Part shown: piece by piece, positions 10,438 to 22,089 of the stretch
Numbering within the stretch: position 1 is the first letter of the stretch
Layout: every line of letters starts with the position of its first letter
Source of the DNA: Mermis nigrescens
Lineage: Eukaryota > Nematoda > Enoplea > Mermithida > Mermithidae
Reading direction: 5' to 3'
Assembly: GCA_036768485.1 (NCBI GenBank)
Contig: JAVLUZ010000145.1
Span: 20,834,706-20,898,705, forward strand
Length of the DNA: 64,000 bases
Translations under genes and position numbers: made by a program
Notes under the pieces: generated by a model
The model's input: the letters and a program-made list of their open reading frames with translations, nothing else
Databases searched by the model: none
Told to the model about the DNA's origin: nothing

Positions 10438-12910
10438 CAATCAGTAGTCCAACTAAACAACCAACCAACCAGTCAGCCAACCAATCAACCAAATAAATAA
10501 CTAACTAACCAACCAGCCAACCAATCAACCAACTTATCAACCAACCAACCAAACAACCAACCTACCAACCAACCAATAACCAACCTAACTATAACTAACT
10601 AACTTACCAACCAACCGATCAACCAACTTACCAACCAACCAACCAAACAATCAACCAACCAACTAATTAACCAACCAACCAGCCAGCCAGCCAGCCAACC
10701 AACCAACCAACCAACCAACCAAATAACCAGCCAACCAACCAACCAACCAACCAGCCAACCAATCAACCAACCCTTTAACTAAAAAACTTACTAACCAACC
10801 AGCCAACCAATCAACAACTTATCAACCAACCAACCAAACAATCAACTAACCAACCAACAAACCAACCAGCCAACCAACAAACCAACCAGTCAACTAACCA
10901 ACCAACCAACCAACTAACCAACGCACCAACTAAGTAACTAACTAACCAACCGATCAACCAACTTACCAACCAACCAACCAACCAACTTACCAACCAACCA
11001 ACCAACCAACTAACCAACCAACCAGCCAACCAACCAACCAACTAACCAGCCAGCCAACCAACCAACCATCAACCAACCAACTAACCAGCCAACCAACCAA
11101 CCAACCAACCAACCAACCAACCAACCAACCAACCAACCAACCAACCAACCAACTAACCAACCAACCCACCCACCTGACCAACCAACCAACTAACCAACCA
11201 ATCAATCAACCAACCAACTAACTAACTAGCTAACTAACTAATCAGCCAACCAACCAACCGGTCAACCAATAGCAAACTAAACAGCCAACCAACTAACCAA
11301 TTAATTAACCAACCAACCAACCACCAAACAATCAACAACCAACCAACCAACCACCAAACAATCAACAACCAACCAATTAACCAACCAGCCAACCAACAAA
11401 CCAACTTACCAACCAACCAACCAACTAACCAACCAATCAACCCACCAACCAACCAAGCAACCAACCAACCAACCAACTAACCAACCAATCAATCAACCAA
11501 CCAACTAACCAACTAGCTTACTAACTAATCAGCCAACCAACCAACCAATTGGTCAACCAATAGCAAACTAAACACCAACCAACTAACCAATCAATTAACC
11601 AACCAACCAACCACCAAACAATCAACAACCAACCAATTAACCAACCAGCCAACCAACCAACCCTTCCACCAACAAACTAACCAACCAACCAACCAACCCA
11701 CCCACCAACCAACCAACCAACCAACCAACCAACCAACCAACCAACCAACCAACCAAACAACCAACCGACTAACCAACCGACTAACCAATCAATCAGCCAA
11801 CCAAGGAACTAGCCAACCAACTAGCCAACCAACCAACCAACCAACTAACCAATCAACTGGCCAACCAAGCAAGCAAGCAACCAACTAACTAACTGGCCAT
11901 CCAACCAAGCCAGCAAAAAACCGGCCAACCAACCATTTAACTAGCAAACCATCCAATAAGCCAACCAGCCAACTAGCAACCAACTAACCAACCGGCCAAC
12001 CAAACAACCAACCAACCAACAAACCAACTAACCGGCCAACCAAGCATTTGAGTAGCCAACCAACCAATCAACCAACCAACTAATCAATCAACCAACCAAC
12101 CAACCAGCCAACCGGCCAACCAAACAACCAACTATATACACAATCAATTAACCAACCAACACATTTGTCAACCAACCAACCAACCAACACACCACCAACC
12201 AATCAATAAACTAATGAGCCAACACCCCAACTTACTGGCCAACCAACCAACCGGCCAACAGCAACTAACTAGTCAATCAACCAACCAGCTGACTGACCAA
12301 CTAAGAGGCCAAACCAACCAACCAGCCAACCAACCAATTAACTAGCCAACCGACCAACCAACTAGCCAACCAACCAATCAAACAGCCAACCAACCGGCTA
12401 GCCAACTAGCCAACCGAATAACCAACCAACCAATTAAGTGACCAACCAGCTAACCAAACAACCAAGTAAACAACCAACCAATCATATGGCCAACCAAACA
12501 ACAAAACAATAGGCCAATCAACCAACCAACTAGCCAATTAAACAACTAACCGGCCAACCTACCACCCAACCAAACTGCTCAAAAAACTATCTGGCCAACC
12601 AACCAATTAGCCAATCAATGCATAACTGACTGATCAACCAACTCACAAATCAATCACTCAGCCAATGAACGAACTAACCAACCAGTCTGCTGATAAACTG
12701 ACAAGCCAACCCATTTAATGACCAACCGACCAAATGACGAATCATCAGATCAATCAACCATCTAACCGACCAATCAACCAGCCACCCAGCCAACAAACCA
12801 ACCAGTCAATCAATCAATTAGTCAACCATTAAACCAGTCAATCAATCAACCAACTAAGCAACCGATCAATCATTTAATCAACCGACCAGCCAACTGACGA
12901 ACCAACCACT
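10438..12910. repeat. Degenerate (CCAA)n satellite, about 2.5 kb
   Basis: Nearly uninterrupted CCAACCAA-type tetranucleotide repeat with scattered substitutions (CAGC, AACT, GGCC variants). It decays towards the right end. Long [12 protein letters not shown] open frames on the minus strand are artefacts of this repeat. There is no sharp flanking duplication. Confidence 0.95.
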
Positions 12911-13740
12911 CAGCCATTCATTCCTAAAATTTTTTCCCGACTTTTCAACTAAAAAGCTACACATGTCTTTGACGTTTCACAGCGTAAAAATACTAAAATT
13001 TACGGCGCTTGGCGACATTTATTCAAAAAACTCAACTTTTGCTTATTTCAGTTTTCGATAGATGAAATCTTTCGGCAAATAAAATTTTCTGCATTTTTAT
13101 CATACAAAAAGGTGCAAAATCGAGCGCAAAGGTATATAAATGTCGAAAATTTTTCGGCGCTTCGCGCCAGATAGCTATTTCAGAAAACTTTTATTCTATT
13201 TTCATTTCTTGTACAACTTTTAAAAATTTTCGACGCTACGCATTAAACGCTACAAATACGGGAAACCGAGTAGTAATTCAAGCTTCTAAACGTCCTTCGC
13301 CAGAAATCCACGAATTTTCCGGTACTTTGCGCTGGATTTTCACTGAAGTCAACGAAATTTAATGATTTTTTCGCACAAAATTGTCAAAAACTTAAAAAAT
13401 TTTCGAAGAAATGTTGTGCTAAAATCGATTTCAAACGTAAGTAGACGACGTATTAAGTATTCTGTATTTTTTATCTTTGGAAACCTATAAAATGAAAGAC
13501 TTCGGAGACCGTCTTTGCATTTGAACAAAGGAACCTTGTATAAAAACACTGGACAAAGGCATGCAATCGGTGCAGGTATCAGGGCGTAATATCCGCTGCT
13601 ACTGCGGCTGGCATTCAAGACTGAAGTCAAACATTGATTTAAGATAATATCTACATTTCTTATCTTTAGATATGTGTCAAATTGAGCTTCATAAAAACGC
13701 CCACTTTGCGCCAGATATAAATGCTGCTTAGCTTATATTT

Positions 13741-14110
13741 GTAAACCTGCTAAAGTGAGCATAAAAGATAAATACATCGAAAATTTTCAGCGCTTCGCGC
13801 CGGATATAATTTCTATTGCATACATTCAGAAAGCTGCAAAATTGAGCTCAAAAGGATAAAAAGATCGGAAATTTACGGCGCTTCGCGCAAACTATAATTA
13901 CTGTATTGCTGTTTAGAAAGTTGCAAAATTTAGGTAAAAGGATAGAACTTTCGAAAATTTTCGGCGATTCGCGCCAGGCATAATTACTGCATTGTTTATA
14001 TCCAGAAACCTGCAAATTTGAGTTTAAAAAGATAAAAATGTAGAAATGTTTTGGCGCTTTGCGCTAGATATAATTTAAGCGCTCTCTCCATTAGGAAAGC
14101 TTCAAAATTC
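13741..14110. repeat. Tandem array with a period of about 88 bp, one hairpin per unit
   Basis: Four successive units place the core cgcttcgcgc or a variant at 13,791, 13,879, 13,965 and 14,055, so spacings are 88, 86 and 90. Each unit also has gcaaaattgagct...gataaaaa...gaaattt before the core and ataatt after it. More worn units appear from about 12,950 to 13,330 and near 15,117. Confidence 0.75.
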
Positions 14111-14343
14111 AGCTTGAGGAGATCAGAACGTCAAAAAGGTTCCGCCAGTTTTATAATACGCCCGTTTTTGCACTATTCGTCTTCAAAGGCTGCAAAATTG
14201 AGTTTGAAAGAGTAAAAATGATAAAACGTTTCTCGAATCACAAATTTTAAATTTTTTTGAATATTTTCATTCGCCATTATATGGAGCTCGTCGACAGACG
14301 TTTAGTCGAATATATTTTTGTACTAGGTCAAAGTTTTACAGCC

Positions 14344-14737
14344 ATACATGATCTGGAGGGGTTTCAACCCCCGTAGAATCATTTTTCACCCTCTGCAAAA
14401 AATTTTTCACCCCCAGAATGGGCGATTTTTCAAAAGTTTCCTAAACTTACCTGAAAATTGGTAGGAAAAGTGTATTTTTAAGGGTTTTTGGCTATCTATT
14501 TGCTCAAAATCGCCAAATTTTCGGCGCTTCGCGCCATATATTCATGTTTTAAGCGATATATTGGTCAATTTATTCGACTTTTTTCGAAATTTGTTTCATG
14601 ATTTTATGCTCTAGAAGGATAGAGTATCGTCAGAAACGCCAAAGAACGATGTTTTTTAAAGCGTACCGGCCATTTTTGGGCCCGAAAAAGGCACTTTAGG
14701 TTTTCACCCCCAGAATTCCCATGCTGTGCATGTATGA
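14344..14737. mobile_element. Family C inverted-repeat element
   Basis: Left end ATACATGATCTGGAGGGG, right end complement near CATACATGCACAGCATGG, flanked by TTACAGCC and TTACAGCT (7 of 8). It contains the exact hairpin GGCGCTTCGCGCC at 14,523-14,535 and the hairpin-prone pair TGCTCTAGAAGGATAGAG. Confidence 0.8.
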
Positions 14738-15595
14738 TTACAGCTGGCACAAAATTTTAGAGGACAAAAATCTAAATACCAGAATTTTGTCTTTTTCAAA
14801 ATTAAGTCGAAGGTGATGAAAATTCCATAATTTTCCATTAATAATGCCAACGTTACTAATTTATTCATAAGTCTGTTTCGATAAATTCCTAAAATTGAGC
14901 TGAAATGGGAAAGTATCAACATTTCTGCTAGATTTAATATTCTTATTTCCCGTTTCGCATGAAAGAAGCAGTTACAAACCTAAGCGAAGTTTAAGGATGA
15001 TTAAGGCTGCAAATTTTGTGGCGAGAACGGTAATAAGTTTCGGTACTGCTTGTATACTCGTATCTTTGAAAAGCGATCATATTGAGCTTAAGATGATAGA
15101 AAGGTCAAGATTATTTGGCGCTTCGTGCCAGATGTAATGTTTGATAATGTTTTAAAAGATAAAAAGGCCAAAATTTTCACGCACTATTTGACAGATATAA
15201 TAAATTATTTCATTGTTTATTTGTAAAAAGGCTGCTTAATTGGACTTATGTAAAGTATAGGGTAGAAATTTTCCATAATAAGGTCAATTTTTTGCGTTGT
15301 CTTGTCCTTTAAAAATCTGCGAAATTGAGCTGAGGATGATAAAAAGGCCAAAAAAATTTTCAGAGGTGAACAACACTCTAAAAACTATAGTTGTAAACAA
15401 TAAGTGTACTGACTGATGATGCTAAATGCGAGTAAATTAAGACGGATAAAACAAACGCAAATAATGCATGCAGACTTGCAGAACGTTTCGAAAAAGTTAT
15501 GAGGTAACATATTCCAAAACAACCCTTTTTCGAACCAGCAACCAACCACAATTTTTGGCCGCCGGTATCACCTGGAAGACCGCCCTTTGTCCAGG
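14738..15595. other. Contig end, no gene recognised
   Basis: Holds worn repeat units with degenerate hairpin cores (15,117-15,130) and AT-rich sequence up to the gap. No GOGAT N-terminal exon was visible on either strand. Confidence 0.4.
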
Positions 15596-15695
15596 NNNNN
15601 NNNNNNNNNNNNNNNNNNNNNNNNNNNNNNNNNNNNNNNNNNNNNNNNNNNNNNNNNNNNNNNNNNNNNNNNNNNNNNNNNNNNNNNNNNNNNNN
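15596..15695. other. Assembly gap of exactly 100 N
   Basis: One hundred N between two contigs. This size is the usual placeholder for a gap of unknown length, so neither distance nor relative orientation of the flanks is guaranteed. GOGAT exons switch strand across it. Confidence 0.99.
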
Positions 15696-15969
15696 GATAA
15701 TAATTTCAATGCCCGTATGTCACATATACTGCAGACAACCGAAAAACTAAAAATTCGTAACGGATTGAACAAAATATAGTCAAAACATGAGTATAGTGGC
15801 GCGAAACCCTGAAATTTTGGCACTTGTGAGCAAATAGATGGCTAGAAATGCCTAAAAAGCTTCTTTTCTACAAATTTATTTTGAGAGCGTAATAAAATAC
15901 CATCGTTACAACAATAGTCTTTGTTCGGTATGGTATTTCAAATTTTTAAATTATTCCAATCCTTCGCAG

Positions 15970-16091
15970 GGTTTATGAAGTATAAGCGGGAAACTGTTAT
16001 CTATCGCAAGCCCGATGAAAGATTGGCGTGATTGGAACGAAGTTTACAATTACAAAGGAATACGGGCGAATCTGAAAAAGCAGGCTGCCAA
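15970..16091 (+). CDS. GOGAT: Glutamate synthase, inter-domain linker exon (one-base frame disruption)
   Basis: Encodes FMKYKRETVIYRKPDERL and then, after a +1 shift, RDWNEVYNYKGIRANLKKQA. This is the conserved linker joining the synthase half to the NADPH/FAD half of GOGAT. The acceptor is ccttcgcag at 15,969 and the donor is CCAA^GTATGA. The next exon starts A|TGTATG, giving KCMDCG across the junction, so the splice phase is right. One extra base in the TTGG run near 16,023-16,026 shifts the frame and creates a TGA. Both sides are otherwise well conserved, so an assembly indel is more likely than decay. This is the first exon to the right of the 100-N gap. Confidence 0.9.
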
Positions 16092-16634
16092 GTATGACCG
16101 TTTTATTCGGAATAGTCTTACTAATGCTTTAATTTTAGTTTTTTCATTCTATTCATAATTTCCTAATTCTCCTTAGGTTTTTCTGCTAATTATATTCAAA
16201 CTAAATTGTTTTTAAGCAAGCTTTCTCATTTTCACGTATGCTGTTGTCGTCGTAAATGTTTCTATGTTCAAATACTGACCATACATGCACATAAAAAGGT
16301 GGAGAATGGTGTAGTCCACGCTGAATGGTTCAAAAGTCTGGTCGAGTCTATTGGACTCAAAATTGTCGTTTTCAGTGATTTCGACTTGAAAATACCTCAC
16401 AAATGCGATTTTATGTAGGTAAAAGAATTGCGTATTCGTCCTTCCTTGGCCACCTTGACCATGCGCATCATGTACCAAGTTGACCGTTCATGATTATCAC
16501 ATTTATAGCAATCTATAAATCTCCAACTTTAAAATTTTATGTAGAAAGAGTACTAAAAAGTTTTATCTCACTATTTGATTCGAAATAATTCTATCAAGCG
16601 GATGAGGGATTAATTTCGAATTTTGATTGTGTAG

Positions 16635-17054
16635 CGGGTGTTTTCTGTACAAGATCCCTTTGTACATGTACACAGATAGTCCCTAAAAGTCTTTGTACTT
16701 TTTGTACTTGAAAATTTTTGGGTACTATACTATCATACAGTAGCGCTTTGTGGTAAAGCAGGGTTTTTCGACCTTTGATAGTGTATTTTAGCTAATTTAT
16801 GCGTTTCTGGGGCAAAAAAAATACTGAAAATAAGTTGGAATTTCTCCTCTCAATATGCAAATTCTGCCATTACATATTAAGATACATAGTACAGACAATT
16901 AACCATTTTGGCTCCAAGCGTCAAAAATTTTTTGGAATTTTACACCCTTTCCCAGTTTTGTCTTCTCAAAAATCTTTGTACATGTACACACAAAGACAGT
17001 CGCGAAAAGTTTTTGTACATCGGGGTAAATCTTTGCCGAATACAAAAAACCGTG
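16635..17054. mobile_element. Family E element, reverse orientation
   Basis: Ends CGGGTGTTTTCTGTACAAG and (complement) CACGGTTTTTTGTATTCGG, flanked by TTGTGTAG and TTGTACAG (6 of 8). TGTACATGTACA occurs near both ends. It lies in the same GOGAT intron as the opposite-facing copy at 21211-21610. Confidence 0.75.
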
Positions 17055-18605
17055 TTGTACAGTTATCTATATAATGGTAATCATTGAGTAGTGAAGCGTT
17101 TACTTCGCACACTGGAATATCAGTACCGTGAATGCACTTTGAAAATGAAGTGTGTCAGTAATTTGATTATTAAAGTTGATATTGTTGCTAGTGATCGACC
17201 GGAGATCCGGCTCCGGCAAATCCGGCCATTTTTTCCACTCCGGTGCTCCGGCCGGAGGACATCCAAAAATCGGCCGGAGGCCGGAGAATTTTTTCGTTTT
17301 TGCATAGTGACCGAACGTACTAATTGCTGACATTATGCTTATTAAATTTAGTCAGAGCACAATATAATAGCAGAAAAAGGAAATAACACCAAATAAAGTG
17401 TCTATCACCACCACAATCGTAAAATATTTATTTTTAGGAAAAAAACGAAAATGAAAATGAAACAAAAATTGTGAAAATCGCTGCAGTAAATTCCTGTTAA
17501 CACTGAAAGTCATAGGGTAGCATAAGATGCAGTCTGGCCTGCACTGCACATGCTATACTGATTTTCCAGATAATGTTGCTGTCCATTCTGTACGTCATAT
17601 TCGCGGTTCACTGAACATAATATAGTATGTAACGTACCTATGTATATACGGTCACACACAATCATGCTTTAACATCAAATATTGCCTATTGACGCTTTAT
17701 TTAGGGCAGGCTAAGGAGACGACAGCTTTTTTCTTAATAAAAGCATTGAATAAAATTTTGTTGAATGTAGTCTATTTTACCAGTTGCGGATCTAGAATTT
17801 TCCTAAGGGGGCGGTATCCCTACTTTTCCAAAAACAGCCAAAAATAGGTCCAAAAATTTGCCCTCAAAGCGCGACATAGCGTTTTTTCAGTGTTTTACAT
17901 TGTATACTTTCACATAAAATCACTTTTGACGCAATATTTTTTCTTAAAATTTTAAAATTTTAGACAATTTTGTGTGAAAAAAAATCATTAAATTTCTTTG
18001 ACTTCAACAAAAACCTGACGCGAAGCGCCGGAAAATTTGTGAAATTAAAGCGGATAGATGTCAAGAAACATGATTTATTGCTTGATGCGAATTTTAGACC
18101 TTTTTAGCAGTTTTTATCTTCCCAAAAATCTTTGTACATGTACAAAGACGGCCCCGAAAAGTCTTTGTACATCGGGAAAAATCTTTGCCGAACATAAAAA
18201 ACCGTGCTTCTAGGTCGCAAAAACAGTAAATAAATGTCATTAATAGGTATCACCCGGCGCGTTGCGCCGAAAAATTTGGAAACTTATGGTCACTGACGAC
18301 CAGAAATCATTGCAAATTGCATATCCATTCTTAAGGATTTTCCTAAGGGGGCGGTATCCCAATTTTTCCTAAAACAGTCAAAAATAGGTACAAAAATTTG
18401 CCCTTAAAGCGCGAAATAGTGTTTTTTCGGTGTTCTACATTGTGTACTTTTACATAAAATCACTTTTAATGCAATATTTTTCTAACAATTTTGATGTTTT
18501 CGACAATTTTGTGCGAGAAAATCATTAACTTTCTTTGACTTTATAAAACATCTGGCGCGAAGGGCCGGAAAACTTGTGAAATCAAGGCGGATAGACATCT
18601 GGAAG

Positions 18606-19052
18606 CAGTCAGTGTTTTTGTACAAGGTCCGTTTGTACATGTACAAAGATCGTCCCCAAAAGTCTTTGTACATTTTGCACACACAAATTTTTAGGTACTA
18701 TTAAATAATACAGTAGCGATTTTAGTGTGGTAAAAACAGAGTTGTTCGAATTTTGGTAGTGTGTTTTAGGTAATTTCTGGGTCTCTTAGGGCAAAAATCA
18801 CTAAGCATCGTAAAACGGCGCGAAGCGCCGAAAAATTTGTTTTTTTTCCTTTTGAAATGCTATTTCTGCCATTATAAAGATATATAGAACACACAATCAC
18901 TCGTTTTGGCGCGAAGCGCCGAAAATATTGTTCGAATTACAGACCTTTTTTGCAATTTCTGTCTTCCCGAAAATCTTTGTACATGTACAAAGATGGTCCC
19001 GAAAAATCTTTATACATCGGAAAAATTTTTGCCGAATACGAAAAAAATCAGG
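18606..19052. mobile_element. Family E element, reverse orientation, 447 bp
   Basis: Starts CAGTCAGTGTTTTTGTACAA and ends gccgaatacgaaaaaaatc, flanked by TCTGGAAG and TCTAGAAG (7 of 8). It contains two exact GGCGCGAAGCGCC hairpins at 18,817-18,829 and 18,908-18,920. Confidence 0.78.
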
Positions 19053-19406
19053 TCTAGAAGCATAATTTACTGCTAGATTTCTCGTATTTATAGCATTTGA
19101 TGCGAAACATCGAAATTTTTAATCGAAAATAGAAGAAAACTATGCAAAAATAGCTGTTCCTGCTGCAAAAATTGTTTTGAAACACCTACATGAACAGATA
19201 ATGGCTTCCAGGTCGCCAAGAAAGTTAATAAATGTCATTAATAGGTGCATATCATCCGACGCATAGCGCCAGAAAAATTTTTGAGAAATTATGGTCACTG
19301 ACGGCCAAAAACCATTGCAAATTGCATATCCATTCTTTATCTCGCCAAATATTTTTGGCCAAGCTGGGGAGCGGCCACCCCCGCCCTCCCCTTAAATCCG
19401 CTCCTG

Positions 19407-20888
19407 CAGGGCCGGCCCGTGGGTGAGGCGACCGAGGCCTGTGCCTCAGGCCTCAGAACAAAAAAGGCCTCAAATGTTTCTTATTTTTTAATATAAATTT
19501 TCGTTTGATAAAAATTCTAAAGTAAGTGTATTATAGGTAGATACAATCAAATCATAACACAATAAAAATGGATCGAGGCCTCCCTAGCTTAGCTTTGACA
19601 GTAGGTGCCTACTGCTTTTCTTTATAATGTTGCTTGTTATAAAACAGTACGGCGAATTGCAGGCAGAACTTTGTCATGACTGGATGAAGGGCGCATACGT
19701 AAAGGAGCTCTTTTCATCAAGTTGCTTAATAGTAAAAATGTCATCAGTGTACGAAGTTTTCTTCACGCGCGGTGAACCATATTTTCTTCATCTTCATAAG
19801 CATTTTTGTAAGCATTCTTGTAGATTAAAACACTTAATGTTTCTGCTCTTTTAAGTGCAATGATTTCGCTGAATCACTGAAAGGCTTTAGTCTGCTCTCG
19901 AAATTTTGCCTATTTTTGTGTTGATAACTTTGACCGTTTTAACCTAATTTCATTTTTTGGCTGTATGTACGTGTTACAGTTTCGTCAAATTGTATGTGTT
20001 GAATTTTGATTAATTTCTATAATAAGTGATAAAAATTTTTCATTCTCCTTTTGGTTCGAGCGAATTTTTTCTTCTTTTGTTTAACCTCCGATGTGAAAAA
20101 ATGGTGGTAGTTTGATTATTAAGGTTTTGATAAACCAATAGATGTTATAAAACAGTTTGCAATTAATTTTTTCAAACATTTAAGTGATACAGCCTTAAAC
20201 TCTTTGAGCGAAAGATTTATTTTACTTCAAAATTTTTGTGACAAATTCGGTTTTTTATTTATTATTAGAAAATTAAGCTCAAAAAATGTCGGCGACATTG
20301 AGCAACACTGCAGCGACCTGTAAATTTGTTTAATTGATGATAATGATATGGACATTGATGCAAGTGACTTGGCAAATGAATTGGTCACGCTTTCAAAAAT
20401 TATCGGTGTCTGAATCGAAATCCGACCTAAGTATGCTCGATACATCGAAATTCGTTCACAAAAAAGACTAGCTGAAATCTTTCCAAATTGTTGTATCGCA
20501 TTGCGAATTTTACTGACTTTGCCTGTTACGGTACTTGGTGCAGAGAGGAGCTTCTCGAAACTGAGGATCATTAAAACGTATCTATGCGGTCAACCTTGGG
20601 TTTAGAGAAACTTTCTGATTTGGCTACTGTTTATATTGAGCATAAACAAGAAAAGCTGATAAATTATCCTAATCTTATTGAAAAATTTGCAGCGGTGAAA
20701 GCTAGATGAAAGCCTTTATAAGGTATGTGTGTAATAACATTGCGCTTTTGTCTCACCGGTTATGTAACGTAAATAAAATACAGTAAAAATGAGAAAATAC
20801 GCATTGTAAAATTGCATGAAAAATGTTCTTAAGAAGGCCCCATTTTTTGTCCTCGCCTCAGGCCTCGCTGATGCACGGGCCGGGCCTG
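19407..20888 (+). mobile_element. Decayed hAT transposon with transposase remnant
   Basis: Left end CAGGGCCGGCCCGTG and right end complement CAGGCCCGGCCCGTG (one mismatch), flanked by CGCTCCTG and CGCCCCTG (7 of 8). Inside, the sequence GAGGCC/GCCTCAGGCCTC is repeated near both ends, and the hAT transposase fragment lies at 20186-20709. This is the only element in the window with its own hAT coding sequence. At about 1.5 kb it is internally deleted relative to a full autonomous copy. Confidence 0.88.
20186..20709 (+). pseudogene. hAT transposase remnant (C-terminal, ZMYM1-like lineage)
   Basis: One frame reads TALNSLSERFILLQNFCDKF, then DIEQHCSDL, a stop, DIDASDLANELVTLSKII, a second stop, LAEIFPNCCIALRILLTLPV and GAERSFSKLRIIKTYL. 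A frameshift then leads to STLGLEKLSDLATVYIEHKQ and FAAVKAR. The final block is the hAT dimerisation domain (ALRILLTLPVTVxxxERSFSKL). There are two in-frame stops (near 20,321 and 20,411) and one frameshift (near 20,590), so it is dead. It is carried by the element at 19407-20888 and lies in a GOGAT intron. Confidence 0.88.
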
Positions 20889-21210
20889 CGCCCCTGCATT
20901 CTTTATCTCGCCAAATATTTTTGGCCACTGGGGCGGCCGCCACCCCCGCCGTCCCCCTCAAATCCGCCCCTGTATTTCATATAACTAACTAGCTGACATG
21001 CAGTTAAGATGCATGTGTACTATGGTCTAGGTCTTGGTCACAAAGATGTCCTATCTATCTACACGTGTAAAATTATATTTCTCGGCTCCGGCCGGAGCAA
21101 CATGGTTCAATCCGGCTCCGGCCATTTTGGCCGTTCCGGTCGATCACTATTGTTGCTCATCACCTCATTCTTATACCAGTGCCTATTCTTATATATATTT
21201 TGGCATTATT

Positions 21211-21610
21211 AAGTGGTTTTTTTGTACTTGGCAAAGATTTTTCCCGATGTACAAAGACTTTTCGGGACCGTCTTTGTACATGTACAAAGATTTTTGGGAA
21301 GACAAAAATTGCAAAAAAGGTCTGAAATTCGCTATATATCTTCATAATGGCAGAAATTGCATTTCGAAAGGAAAAATGTCAAATTTTTGGCGCTTCGCGC
21401 TGTTTTAAGACGATTCTTAGTGATTTTTGCCCTCACAGACCCAGAAATTAGCTAAAATTTACTACCAAAAGTCAAACAACTCTGTTTTTACCAAAATAAA
21501 ATCGCTACTGTACCATATTATATATATAAAAATTTCTGTGTACAAAATGTTCAAAGACTTTTGGGGACCATTTTTGTACATGCACAAACGGACCTTGTAC
21601 AAAAAACGCT
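21211..21610. mobile_element. Family E element, forward orientation, next to GOGAT exon
   Basis: Starts AAGTGGTTTTTTTGTACTTG and ends cttgtacaaaaaacgct, flanked by GCATTATT and GCATTCAT (6 of 8). The exon at 21660 starts 49 bp after it, so the branch point and pyrimidine tract of that intron must lie in, or very near, element-derived sequence. Confidence 0.75.
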
Positions 21611-21659
21611 GCATTCATTATATTATTTCTTTATTGTGTTTGTCTTTGCTTTGCTACAG

Positions 21660-21837
21660 ATGTATGGATTGCGGAGTACCTTTTTGCCAAGGAAATACCG
21701 GTTGTCCGCTTGGTAATATAATTCCGAAGTGGAATGATTTGGTTTTCAAGGGCTATTGGGATGAGGCGCTTAGGCAGTTATTACAAACGAATAATTTTCC
21801 AGAATTCACTGGTCGTGTTTGTCCCGCTCCTTGTGAA
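21660..21837 (+). CDS. GOGAT: Glutamate synthase, iron-sulfur exon of the reductase half
   Basis: Reads [19 protein letters not shown], then [18 protein letters not shown] and ends RVCPAPCE. The cysteine pattern CxxCxxxxC followed by CPxxPC-type residues is the Fe-S domain at the start of the GOGAT small-subunit homology region. It carries electrons from FAD to the synthase half. The acceptor is ttgctacag and the donor is GAA^GTAAAA. The exon is 178 nt and ends in phase 0. A short inverted-repeat element (21211-21610) ends 49 bp before the acceptor. Confidence 0.95.
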
Positions 21838-22089
21838 GTAAAATTTTAAAATTTTTTTGTTCAATGTTTATCAATCGTGCCTTCTTTTTAGTCATCACAA
21901 CACTGTCATCACAAATGAATGACCTAATGAAGCATTGCAGAGAATATTTTCTACTGCTTTGATTACATCTTTCATTGAACGATATTTAGAAGTTTTTATT
22001 GTGAATTCAATAATACGTGATGTGCATATATGTACATAATATATTCATCTGAAATCCTAGATTGATCAAAACAGTGTTATGTATACACA

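Larger units (their letters stand above)
17780..20972. mobile_element. Family F element (CAGNNGCGGATYTAG), expanded by insertions
   Basis: Left end CAGTTGCGGATCTAGAAT and right end complement CAGGGGCGGATTTGAGGGGG, with flanks TATTTTAC and TATTTCAT (6 of 8). It contains several hairpin cores (near 18,017, 18,258, 18,560 and 18,817). It was expanded by the family E copy at 18606 and the hAT element at 19407. An end segment of about 75 bp is present twice, on both sides of the hAT insertion. Confidence 0.6.
17190..21148. mobile_element. Outer composite bounded by AGTGATCGACCGG ends
   Basis: AGTGATCGACCGG at 17190 and its complement ending at 21148, flanked on both sides by ATTGTTGCT. Next to each end are GC-rich CCGG-rich runs (ccggctccggcaaatccggc). 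It shares the terminal motif of 6972-9041. It contains the next two nested layers (17780-20972 and 19407-20888) and a family E copy. Confidence 0.78.

Noticed and set aside
10811..11788. Long minus-strand open frames of WLVGWLVG repeats, looking like membrane proteins
   Set aside because: They are direct translations of the CCAA satellite, which is open in several frames, and have no flanking gene structure.
13552..13627. GC-richer 75-bp patch with acceptor-like flank on the minus strand (LNASRSSSGYYALIPAPIAC)
   Set aside because: Does not match GOGAT, joins a family E-like end at one side, and has no donor or partner exon.
16206..16478. Overlapping open frames on both strands after the first right-hand GOGAT exon
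   Set aside because: No recognisable motif, no splice sites in phase with GOGAT, and both strands are equally open.
19627..19854. 75-codon frame in the left half of the hAT element
   Set aside because: No transposase motif recognised; it may be decayed coding sequence but cannot be supported.
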